A stretch of 64,000 nt of DNA, from NCBI GenBank assembly GCA_026636295.1, contig CP089456.1:1178001-1242000 (forward strand), given 5' to 3'. Below the pieces are notes generated by a model, which had not been told where the DNA came from, made no database searches, and worked only from the letters and a program-made list of their open reading frames with translations. The position numbers were made by a program, and so were the translations under genes. Positions 1 to 8,339 of the stretch are shown here, in pieces; position 1 is the stretch's first letter; every line of letters starts with the position of its first letter. Origin of the DNA: Medakamo hakoo (Eukaryota; Chlorophyta; Trebouxiophyceae; Coccomyxaceae).

Positions 1-1196
1 CCCAGCGTGGGCGCGTCGTTGGGGAACAGGCCCGCGACGTGGCCGTCGGGGCCGAGGCCCAGGAGCACAAGGTCAAAGGCCGGCAGCAGGGCGGCGCCTC
101 CGTCAGCCGCCACCACGGGGATGGACGCCCGCGGCGCGCCGAGGAGGGCGCCAGCCGCGGCCTGGGCGGCCCGGGCGGGGTCGGACGCCAGGCCGTCGTC
201 GGCCGGCGGGTCGGGCAGGAGGGTCACGCCCGCGGACGCCGCCCACGCGGCGCGCGCGGCCGCCACGTTGCACTCCGGCGCGGTGCCGGGGACGCACCGC
301 TCGTCCGCCAGGAAGACCGTCCATTTCGAGGCGTCGGGTCCGGCGCACTTGGACAGGTCGGCCAACAAGCCGTGGACGGAGCCGCCGGAGACGGCCAGCG
401 CGAAGGCCCCGCGTTTTTTGATGGCGGCGTCGGCCGCGGCCTTCACTTCCGCGACGAGCGCCGCGCCGAGAGCTCCCGCCGACCCGTGGATGGAGACGGA
501 GATGGGGTAGGACCCGTCGGGCGCGTCAGCCGGGGTGGGAGGGTAGGGCACGACAGGCGGGTGGACGCCGACGCCCGCGCCTGGAAGGAAGGGGGTGAGG
601 GGGGACAGGGAATGAGTGGGTGGCAGGGGAGCGCGTGTTTTGTGCTGGGGCGGTCGCTTGTGCCCTCGGGCCTGCCGCGGCCGGTGTTGTGCGCCTCCCA
701 CCCCATTCTTTCCCTCCGGTAGACAAGGCAAGGACTCTGGCATGTCAGGACGCCCGTCACGGGCAGCGGCCAGTGCGCCCGTCATGGCAGCGGACGGCGC
801 GCCGCGGCGCAAGTCGTGCTTCGACGGTCGGCCAAGCCGCCGCTCCGCGAAAAAGCACAACTCACCTTTGCTCGTCGACAGCGGGGCCGCCACTTTGCTG
901 GCCAACAGGTGGCCACCCATGACAGGTGGCACGCCGTCCGGCCACCGGGAGCGGGGGATGACGTTGATGGCGTAGCGCGGAGACACGGACGAAGGCGACG
1001 GCGACCCGTTGGCATGCGCGGGCGCAGCGGGCGCCGCGGCAGCAGCGGGTTCCGCCACGACGTCCGCCGCCTTTTCGGTGACAAAGGTGGAGGTCAGGAC
1101 GGGCGAGCCGCCGGCCGGGGTGGCGCGAGGTTTGGCGGAGGAGCGGCGGGTGTTGAGCGGGCGGCCGGCCGAGCCCTGCAGTGCGCGGGCGTGCAT
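1..1196 (-). CDS. PGLS: 6-phosphogluconolactonase, probably plastid; C-terminus off left edge
   Basis: Hydrolyses 6-phosphogluconolactone to 6-phosphogluconate in the oxidative pentose phosphate pathway. Two exons are visible, 1196-866 and 580-1; the gene continues past the left edge. The core is recognised from FALAVSGGSVHGLL, TVFLADERCVP and VLLGLGPDGHVAGLFPN, the conserved blocks of the family. The first ~75 residues are Ala/Ser/Arg/Pro-rich and look like a transit peptide, so the plastid isoform is inferred. The intron 865-581 begins GTGAGT and ends CAG; phase 1 on both sides keeps the frame. A segment at about residues 78-110 (YAINVIPRSRWPDG, then PPVMGGHLLASK) lies between transit peptide and enzyme and is not part of the known lactonase fold. 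The gene diverges from the aminopeptidase gene across 241 bp. Confidence 0.88.
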   Translation of the reverse strand, partial: MHARALQGSAGRPLNTRRSSAKPRATPAGGSPVLTSTFVTEKAADVVAEPAAAAAPAAPAHANGSPSPSSVSPRYAINVIPRSRWPDGVPPVMGGHLLASKVAAPLSTSKGELCFFAERRLGRPSKHDLRRGAPSAAMTGALAAARDGRPDMPESLPCLPEGKNGVGGAQHRPRQARGHKRPPQHKTRAPLPPTHSLSPLTPFLPGAGVGVHPPVVPYPPTPADAPDGSYPISVSIHGSAGALGAALVAEVKAAADAAIKKRGAFALAVSGGSVHGLLADLSKCAGPDASKWTVFLADERCVPGTAPECNVAAARAAWAASAGVTLLPDPPADDGLASDPARAAQAAAGALLGAPRASIPVVAADGGAALLPAFDLVLLGLGPDGHVAGLFPNDAPTL

Positions 1197-1437
1197 GGAA
1201 GAGAGTAGAGGGCGCGCGCCGCTCGCAGGAAGCAGAGGCGAGGGTGCGGTTGCGTGAGTCACTAGCTCGGCTCAAGGCGGGTTGCGTCGTTCGTCGCTCA
1301 AGAAGGAGGTTGTGTGGAGCGAGAGTTTTTTTTTTTTTCCCCGCAAACCAGCCTGACGCTCTCATACGTATGAGTGTTGGCAACAAGCATTTGTCCTGCC
1401 GGAAAACAACCGCGTGCGTCGCCATCCGCGCCACGCG

Positions 1438-3201
1438 ATGAGCCTGGCCGGCACTGTCAGGCGGGGAGCCGCCCAGACCTGGGCGCGCGCGGCGGCGGCG
1501 AGTTGGAGCGGGGCGTGGGCCGGGCCCGACGCCCGCGCGCTCGCTGCCGCGCCGTCACTCCGGTCCGCCTCCAGCCTCGCCGCGCCGGTGGAAGAGCCGC
1601 CGCCGCCGCCGTCCGCCGCCCCACCCCCGCCCGCCCTGGCCCGCGGCGGCCAACCCCTGCCCGGCCTGCCCCACCGCAACCCTGCGTTGCGCCCAGGCGA
1701 CCTCACGCCCGGCGTGCCGGCGTCCGAGTACGGACGACGGCGTGCGGCCCTGCTCGCCCGCCTCCCGGCCGGGTCCCTCGCGGTGCTGGCCGCCCCGCCG
1801 CGCGCGGCCATGAGCGGGGCCATTCCGTACCCCTACCGGCCCGACTCCAACCTCTTTTACCTGACGGGGCTGACGGCGCCCGGGGTCGTCGCCCTGATCG
1901 GCGGGCGGGCCGGCTCGTTCACGCTGTTCGTCCCAGACCCGGACCCGTCCGCCGCGGTCTGGGACGGGGCGTCGTTGACGGTGGAGGAGGCGGTGGCGTG
2001 CGCGGGCGCGGACGGCGCGGCGCCGCTGTCCGCGCTGGGTCCAGCCCTGGCGGCGGCGGTGCGTGGCGGCGGCGGCGCGCCCGTGTTCACCGACGACCCG
2101 GCCGCGTGGGGCGGGCGCCCCGCGCCCGGGTCACCGCCCAGCCTGTCGCACGCGACGGGCGTGGCGTCCCTGCCGTCCAGCCTGATCAGCGGCGCGCCCG
2201 CGGCGGCGGCGGCCCTGGCGGCGGCCGGCGCGGCTGGGCGGGTGCGGCCACTGTCGCCCGCGCTCGCGCCGCTGCGCTGGCTGAAATCCAAACACGAGGC
2301 GGCCGCCCTGGCGGCGTCCGCCGCCCTGGCCGCCGCGGGCTTGCGCGCCGCGGCCGCCGCCACAGCGGCCGGCGTCCCCGAATGGACCCTTGCGGCCGAG
2401 TTTGAGTACGTGACCCGGGCGGGCGGCGCGGCCCGGCCGGCCTACCCTCCAGTCGTCGCGGCCGGCGCGGACGGCTGCACCATCCATTATTCCCGCGCCG
2501 ACAAGGCCTGCGCGGACGGGGAGCTGGTGCTGATGGACGCCGGGTGCGAGCTGCACGGCTACGCCTCCGACATTTCCCGCACCTGGCCTGTCCGCGGCGT
2601 TTTCAGCGGGCCCGGCGCCGACGTGTACGATGCCGTCGCGGACGTCCACGCCCGCGCCGTTGCGGCCGCCGTGCCCGGCGCCACACTGCGCTCCTTGCAC
2701 GCGGCGACAGCGGTCGCCCTGGCGGACGCAGCCCTCCAGCTGGGCGCGCTCGCGCCCGGGCCGTCGCCCGAAGCCGTCGTCGCGGCGCGCGCGCACTCGG
2801 GCTTCTTCCCGCACGCTCTGTCCCACTTCCTGGGCTTGGACACGCACGACACGCCGGGCGTCGGCGTGGACGCGCCGCTGGAGGCGGGCGTCGTGCTGAC
2901 GGTGGAGCCGGGGCTGTACTTCTCCCCCGGGCCGCCGGGTTCCGCGCCCGGGAGCGGGTGGGTGGGACCAGACTGCGGCGGGCGGGGCATCAAGCCCGGC
3001 CCTGCGTCGGCCGCCCTGGCCGGCCTGGCCGTGCGCATCGAAGACGACGTGCTGGTCAGCGCTGCAGGCGCGCCTCCGGCCGTGCTATCGTCGGGGTTCC
3101 CGACCGACCGAGCGGGCGTGGAGGCGTGTGTGGGTGCGCGCGGCGCGGCCGCGGCCGACGCGGCGGCGGCGGCGGTCGGGGCGCGCGTGCGGCGGCAGTA
3201 G
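1438..3201 (+). CDS. Xaa-Pro aminopeptidase (aminopeptidase P, XPNPEP3/ICP55 type), likely mitochondrial
   Basis: Metallopeptidase of family M24 that removes an N-terminal residue preceding proline or, in the ICP55 subgroup, trims imported mitochondrial proteins. Single exon, 587 aa. An in-frame GTG lies 24 bases upstream, but the first ATG is at 1438. The N-terminus MSLAGTVRRGAAQTWARA is Arg-rich and amphipathic, like a mitochondrial presequence. The AMP_N domain (about 95-260) includes the subgroup signature YPYRPDSNLFYLTG. The pita-bread domain carries the expected metal ligands D367 (VLMDAGC), D378 (ASDISRTW), H463 (LSHFLGLDTHD), E490 (TVEPGLYF) and E535 (RIEDDVLV), so it looks catalytically intact. 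A TGTAA motif follows 18 bases after the stop. Targeting is inferred from composition only; a plastid location is possible. Confidence 0.92.
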   Translation: MSLAGTVRRGAAQTWARAAAASWSGAWAGPDARALAAAPSLRSASSLAAPVEEPPPPPSAAPPPPALARGGQPLPGLPHRNPALRPGDLTPGVPASEYGRRRAALLARLPAGSLAVLAAPPRAAMSGAIPYPYRPDSNLFYLTGLTAPGVVALIGGRAGSFTLFVPDPDPSAAVWDGASLTVEEAVACAGADGAAPLSALGPALAAAVRGGGGAPVFTDDPAAWGGRPAPGSPPSLSHATGVASLPSSLISGAPAAAAALAAAGAAGRVRPLSPALAPLRWLKSKHEAAALAASAALAAAGLRAAAAATAAGVPEWTLAAEFEYVTRAGGAARPAYPPVVAAGADGCTIHYSRADKACADGELVLMDAGCELHGYASDISRTWPVRGVFSGPGADVYDAVADVHARAVAAAVPGATLRSLHAATAVALADAALQLGALAPGPSPEAVVAARAHSGFFPHALSHFLGLDTHDTPGVGVDAPLEAGVVLTVEPGLYFSPGPPGSAPGSGWVGPDCGGRGIKPGPASAALAGLAVRIEDDVLVSAAGAPPAVLSSGFPTDRAGVEACVGARGAAAADAAAAAVGARVRRQ

Positions 3202-3611
3202 CGAGACGAGCGGGGGACTGTAAAAAGGAGAGAAACAGTATAGAGCAAGCTTCACAACGGCGGAAGGGACGGGCGGGCTGGCGCGGGCGCGTGAGTGGGC
3301 GGCGACGGCGCCGCGCGGGGCGTTTGCACACCGCGGCGGGCGTCGGGATGGAAAAAGGAGGAAGAAAAAACTCCCGCGCCTCCCGTGGTTCACACACAGC
3401 ACCTCTCCCTCCACGCACGACACGTCCTCCTGGCACAACCTGTGTCACACAGAGCGACGGCCCCTCCCCCCTCCCTCGCCCTGACTCTTGTTTCATTTTT
3501 CTCGTCGGTCAAAAAAAACCCACGCGAGCGAGTGTTTCGTTGGGGTGGGTGGTGCGAAGCGCCCACACCATCTCCTCTCTCAGCCGCCGCGTTTGCCGTC
3601 CCACGCACGCT
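3202..3611. other. Intergenic, 3' ends of two convergent genes
   Basis: This 410-bp gap lies between the stops of the aminopeptidase and BADC genes. It holds an A-rich stretch near 3357-3370, short A/T homopolymers and C/T-rich DNA. I see no conserved coding sequence. The TGTAA at 3219-3223 is listed separately. Confidence 0.6.
3219..3223 (+). terminator. Possible green-algal polyadenylation signal TGTAA
   Basis: TGTAA is the usual chlorophyte poly(A) signal. This copy sits 18 bases after the aminopeptidase stop and is followed by an A-rich stretch. It is closer to the stop than usual, and most genes in this window lack an obvious copy, so it may be chance. Confidence 0.35.
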
Positions 3612-5026
3612 TCAAGCGTGCTTGCTGTCACCGATGATGTGGCCGCCGAAGAAGGGCGCGATCGACACGACAGGCTCCCCGTACTCGACCGGGTCGCCCT
3701 CATCCGCCAGGAACTCGACGATTTCACCCGCCTGGGGCGCTTCAATCGCGACAAACGTGCCCAGCTGTTCAATGAAGCCCAGGACCTGGCCCTTTTTGAC
3801 GACGTCGCCCTCCGCGACGAGCGAGCCCTTGCCGACCTGCTTGCCCTTGACGTACCGGCCCCGGCGCAGGAGGCCGACCTTCGGCGCGCCCAGCAGGAGC
3901 GTCGACTCCTCGTCGTCTTCGTCGAGGGAGGCGGAGGCCGTCGCCGTCGCGGTGGCAGGGCCGGACGCCGCGCCGTCCATGGACGCCGTGGACGCAAAGG
4001 CCGTGGCGGCGGGCGGGGTGGGGATGGACGGCGCGGCCGGGTCGGACGCGGCCGCGGCCGTCGCGCCAGACGAGCCGCCGGACCCGGGCTTCAGGCTCCG
4101 GCGCACGGACAGCTCAAAGCTGCCCAGGCGGACGGACAGTTCGGCGATGTCGGTCTCGTCGCACAGGACGCCCATGACGGCCTGGACCTGTTGTTGGGGG
4201 GAGTGGAGGGCGGAGGGGCGGGGTGGGAGGATGGTGGGGTGGTGGGGCGGAGGCAGGCGGGGCGGCGGGGGGAGGCGCCCTCGCCCCTTTATTTCGGCTC
4301 TCCTCCCCACCCATTCCCCTTCCTCCCGCACCTGCGACGTGGTGAGGCCGACGCCGTCGTCCTCGTCTTCAAACTCGGGCTCTGTTGATGGGTGGGAGAG
4401 TGCGCACGTGTGTGAGAGAGGGGCCGTGGAAAAGGGCGTTGCACGAGCGGCCGACGGCGCGCGGGCCCTCCCCGCCTGGGGGCCGAATGGGTGGGCGGAG
4501 TGCAGGAGGCCCGGCGGCGCGCTGCATTCCCTTTGCGCACGCAGGCAGGCGCGTGTCCGGCCATCGATGAAGGCGGGACACGGTTCAGGCGTGGACGTTC
4601 CGGCAGTGGGGGAGCGAGCTGCGCGCGCGGGGGAGCGGTCGCTCCGGCCCGCGCTCGCGCTCGATTCCCTGGCCACAAAAACGGAAAGACGCCGCGGGCG
4701 GGGAGGAAACACAGCTCGCATCACTGCCCACCCTTGCACATTGTGGGGTGGAGGTACAAGCCAACACCTGGGACGCGGCGGACTGCCGGCCCGGTCGCGG
4801 CCCGGGCCTCTGTATCTGCCGTCCGCGGTGCGCGGCCCCACGCCCACCGAATAAAAAAACAGCGCAACTTGCCTTCGACCTCCACCTTCTCCGCGACCTC
4901 CGGCTCCTTCAGCTTGGTCGCGTACGGCACGGCGCCATTGAGGCGGGCGGCCCGGGCCACGGGGCGGCGGCCGGCGACGGGCCGGGCGCCGGCGCCGGCG
5001 CGCGCGGGGAGGAAGGAGAGGAGCAT
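3612..5026 (-). CDS. BADC: BADC protein: biotin-carrier-like subunit lacking the biotin lysine
   Basis: BADC proteins resemble the biotin carboxyl carrier of plastid acetyl-CoA carboxylase, lack the biotinylated lysine, and damp the enzyme by taking a carrier's place in the complex. Exons 5026-4873, 4381-4332 and 4187-3612 give 259 aa. A short transit peptide is followed by an acidic region (EEPEFEDEDDGVGLTTSQ), a helical segment (AVMGVLCDETDIAELSVRLG), a Pro/Ala linker and a C-terminal biotinyl/lipoyl fold. In that fold the carrier motif EAMK is replaced by FIEQLGTFVAIEAP, and the end GDPVEYGEPVVSI matches plant BADCs. The first intron uses a GC donor (AG|GCAAGT); only that choice preserves the frame. 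A true BCCP is excluded by the missing lysine. Confidence 0.87.
4382..4872 (-). other. GC-AG intron of the BADC gene
   Basis: On the minus strand the donor reads AAG|GCAAGTTG and the acceptor CAACAG. This matches the strong AG|GCAAGT context known for GC-AG introns. The phase (1) restores ...VEVEEPEFEDED, whereas the nearby GT would shift the frame. All other introns I assigned begin with GT. Confidence 0.75.
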
Positions 5027-5486
5027 AGCTGCACAAGGCTCTGTTGTTTTCTCGCGAGTGAGAGTGGCTGCCTGCGCACCTCACCCCCTACTCCATCCAG
5101 CCCCCGTCCAACGACGCCGGCGTCCGCCACCCACCACCACGCCGTGCGCGCGCGCGCGCGTCCTGCGCCCTGCACCGGACTCACCGTGCGATTTGTGAGT
5201 CTAAGGCAGGGCACTGCTCCGATTACGGATCCGTCCATGAGCGAGAGGGTGGTTGATGCAGGCCGGTTGCGCCCCGGCACACGGTTTTTTTCGCATCCAG
5301 TTTTTTTTTCCTTCGCCGTCGATGGCGCCCTCTTGCCATTCACAGCCCCACATGATTGCCACGCACGTATACAGCGCCAGACCGTGCACCCACCACCCGT
5401 CAATCTCTTCTCAAAAACAACAAAAGCGACGTTTTCTGTTACACACACACGCTTGCACCTCTCATGCACGGAAAGCAAAACACGCC
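5027..5486. other. Intergenic between psaK (3' end) and BADC (5' end)
   Basis: These 460 bp separate two genes on the minus strand and should carry the BADC promoter and the psaK 3' UTR. Visible features are an alternating CG run near 5149-5160 and T runs near 5284-5291 and 5302-5310. I see no TATA-like box or coding potential that I would trust. Confidence 0.5.
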
Positions 5487-6341
5487 TCACAGCTTGCCAA
5501 GCGCGCGCAGGCCCAGGATGACGCCGATGCCAATGCCGTGGCCCAGGGCGCCCGCGCCCAGGGCGTCGGCAGCGGTGAAGCCGGCCGGGTCATTGGTCTT
5601 CAGGCCCGGGTTCTGGGGGACGAGCTTGAGGCCGGCCGTCGCCGTCTTGGTCGCGGACGGCGCCAGGCCGAAGCGGGACGCCGCCAGGAAGGCCGTCGTG
5701 CTGGCGATCATGATCTGCGTGCAGCCGCGGAACGCGGGGGAAGGGAGCGCCGTGAGTTTCATGCGATGTGGCGGGCCAGGCCCGGGCGAAAAGGGGGCCG
5801 GGCGTGTGGTGTTGACTGCCAGCCCGCGGGTGGGTAAGGTCAAGCGGCGGCGCCGCCGCTTTTTTTTCCACGCGGCCGCGCGCCGCGCCGGGCCGCCACC
5901 GGAGGGAGGCGGCCCTCCCTCCTCTGCCGCTCCTCCCCCACCCAACGCACCAGGTTCTCGCCGGAGCCCAGGAAGCCGGCGCGGACGGTGACGGAGCGGC
6001 GGGCGACCTGGTGGTGGTGTGTGGTGCGCGCGGGGGTGAGGTGAGGAAAGCGATGCGAGTGCGCCGTAGGGGGACGGGCGGGCGCGGGCGGCCGGTCCGC
6101 CCAGACCGGGCAGCGGATGACGGTGGGTGTCACCGTTGCCTGGGGGACGCGCGCGTGGCCAGAAACGGCGTGCGAGCGCGCCCCGCGGAGGGGGCAACCT
6201 TCGCAACCTGCGCCCAGTCGCGCCTGGAAAAGCCTGCCTTTCGTCCCTCCGCGCGGCCGGCGCGCGTGCGTTTCGCTCTCGCCCCCCACTCACCGGGCGG
6301 GCAATGCCGGACGGGCGGACAGACGGGCGCGTGGCCAGCAT
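5487..6341 (-). CDS. PSAK: Photosystem I subunit PsaK precursor
   Basis: PsaK is a small two-helix thylakoid subunit of photosystem I that helps bind light-harvesting complex I. Exons 6341-6294, 6007-5951 and 5714-5487 give 110 aa. Exon 1 ([16 protein letters not shown]) and the start of exon 2 ([10 protein letters not shown]) form the transit peptide. The mature part begins near [15 protein letters not shown] and contains both helices: [20 protein letters not shown], and [19 protein letters not shown] near the C-terminus. The loop TATAGLKLV and [12 protein letters not shown] are PsaK signatures. All three exons join in phase 0 at GTGAGT/GTGCGT donors. The gene diverges from OST48 across 146 bp. 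Confidence 0.95.
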   Translation of the reverse strand: MLATRPSVRPSGIARPVSGGRERNARAPAARRDERQAFPGATGRRLRRLPPPRGALARRFWPRARPPGNGDTHRHPLPGLGGPAARARPSPYGALASLSSPHPRAHHTPPPGRPPLRHRPRRLPGLRREPGALGGGGAAEEGGPPPSGGGPARRAAAWKKKRRRRRLTLPTRGLAVNTTRPAPFSPGPGPPHRMKLTALPSPAFRGCTQIMIASTTAFLAASRFGLAPSATKTATAGLKLVPQNPGLKTNDPAGFTAADALGAGALGHGIGIGVILGLRALGKL

Positions 6342-6487
6342 GGCGATTTTTTGGGGGGTGGGTGAGGTGGGGGGTGTAGCGACAGAGGCAGGAGGGAAGA
6401 AAACGAAGTGTGAGCGCACAGCTCACCCTGCAGCTCCACTACGCAGTCCGGTCCGTGAGAGAGAGAGAGAGCGCAACAAAAATTCCG

Positions 6488-8226
6488 ATGCCCCGCGCCG
6501 GCCTGCTGTTCGCAGCCGCCTTGCTGGCCGCAGCCACTGCAGCCGCCGCCACCCCATCCCGCGGCACGCTCCTGGCCCTGCTCGCCGACCCGGCCGACCG
6601 GGACGGCAAGTTTGGTCCGTTCTTCGACGGGCTTGCCGCGTCGGGCTGGGAACTGGACGTCCGCCCGTCGTCCCCGCCCAAGAAAGGCGGCGAGCCCAAG
6701 CTGAAAGATTGGGATGCCTGGGCGTACGAGGGCGTGGTCGTCCTGCCCGGGTCGACCAATGGTGCGTTGTGTGGCGGGGCGGACGGAAAAAAATGAGACG
6801 AGACCCATTCGAAAGCGATCTCGGGTTGAGTTTTGTGCGTGCGTGCGGGCGGAGGGCATGGCTTTTGCGCGCGCCAATCACCCAGGCCCAGGCCCAGGAT
6901 ATATTGGCTCTCAGCGGTGAAAGGATGGGCGGCTGGCAACGGCCGCGCCCAGGACTGGCGTCGCCGAAAAAAAACTCGGCGCTCCGCATCTTGGCCGCTT
7001 TTTTTTCCCACCTCGACCACCCTCCTCGCGCCGCTTGGGCCGGACTCACATGATCCACACCAACACACCCCACACTCTCAGCCCTGGGCGGCCTGTCCGC
7101 CTCGGACCTCCTTGCATTCGTGGACGGCGGCAAGTCGCTCATCTTAGCCGTGCCGCCCGGCCCCGCCGGGCCTGGCCGTGCGCTCGCTGCGGGCCTCGGC
7201 CTCGACCCGGAGCCCGCGGGCGCGGCCGTCGCGGACGCCATCCGCCATGCCGCCGGCGCCGACCCGTCCTCCGTCTTAGCCCCCATCGTCGGCCCGCCCG
7301 TCATCGTGGGCGATGGCACGGCCGGCCCGGCGTCCCGGCCGCGCCCGGCCGTGCTGCGCGGCGCGGGCTTCACGGTGTCACCCGCCGCCGCGGGCGTCTG
7401 GCCGCTGGTCGTCGCGCCCACGACGGGCTTTTCCACGGCGGCACCGCCCACGAACCCTTCCACACCCGCCCCCGCCGGGTCGGCTTTAATCCTGGCGGCG
7501 GCGGTGCAGACGCGCGGCCGCACGGGTGGCCGTGCCTTGGTCGTCGGGTCGGAAGACCTCTTCGACGCGGAGCTGGGCGCAGAGGGCTTGACCGTCTCGC
7601 CCTCTGACGGCGGGCCGGCCATGCAACCGGCGAACGCGGCGCTGGCCGCCACCGCGACCGCCTGGGCGCTGGGCGACGCCGGCCGCCTGCGCTGTTCCGC
7701 CATCCGCCACCGCCTCGCGCCCGGCAGCGCTGGCGCGCTCGACGCCGGCCCGTCGTCCCTCCACCGGACGGGGGACGCGCCTTACCGCATCGGTGACGCC
7801 ATTCAAGTCGCCATTGACATTGAGAGGGCCGTGCCGACCACGAAAGGCGGCGGGAGTGGCGGGGTTTCATGGGTCCCGCACGACGCGCGCGACGTGCAGG
7901 CGCAGTACACGATGCTCGACCCGCACGTCCGCAAAACGCTGCAACCGCCCGGTGCGGTCAAGCAGGACGGCGACTTCATCCGCAACGCCACTTTCAGCGC
8001 GATTTTGGACGCGCCCGACGTCTACGGCGCGTTCAAGCTGACGGTCGAGTACGCCCGCCCGGGCTGGTCGTTCTTGTCTGAAACGACGCCGGCCCCGCTC
8101 CGGCCCTTCCGCCACGACGAGTTTGACCGGTTCTTGCCCGCGGCGTACCCCTATTACACCGCGGCGGTGTCGACCATGGTCGCGTTCTTCGCGGCGACGG
8201 CTGTGAGCCTGTACAGCGGCGTGTGA
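6488..8226 (+). CDS. OST48: Oligosaccharyltransferase 48 kDa subunit (DDOST/WBP1)
   Basis: Non-catalytic ER membrane subunit of the oligosaccharyltransferase, which transfers the dolichol-linked glycan to Asn-X-Ser/Thr sites. Exons 6488-6761 and 7082-8226 give 472 aa, close to the family length. A signal peptide (MPRAGLLFAAALLAAATAAA) leads into the lumenal GIFT-like domain (LALLADPADRDGKFGPFFDGL, WAYEGVVVLPGST). The middle has LGGLSASDLLAFVDGGKSL, and the C-terminal part has GDAIQVAIDIE, PHVRKTL and PDVYGAFKLTVEYARPGWS. A single transmembrane helix ends the protein (AAVSTMVAFFAATAVSLYSG) with a very short cytosolic tail, as in other OST48 proteins. The intron is 320 bp, phase 1, GTGCGT...CAG. 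The 3' end converges on the RecD2-like gene with a 113-bp gap. Confidence 0.93.
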
Positions 8227-8339
8227 CGGAGGGAGGAGGGAGAGAGGTGGGGGCGGGGCGCGCGTGCTGTTTTTTTTTGTGGTCGGTGGAAGAAGGAAGA
8301 AAGACGGAAAAGAGCTTGGCTACACTCACAGTCACGCAG

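Noticed and set aside
1414-1437. GTG start eight codons upstream of the aminopeptidase ATG
   Set aside because: Nuclear genes rarely start at GTG, and the ATG at 1438 opens a good presequence.
3612-4187. Biotin carboxyl carrier protein
   Set aside because: The biotin-lysine motif is absent and the replacement matches BADC proteins.
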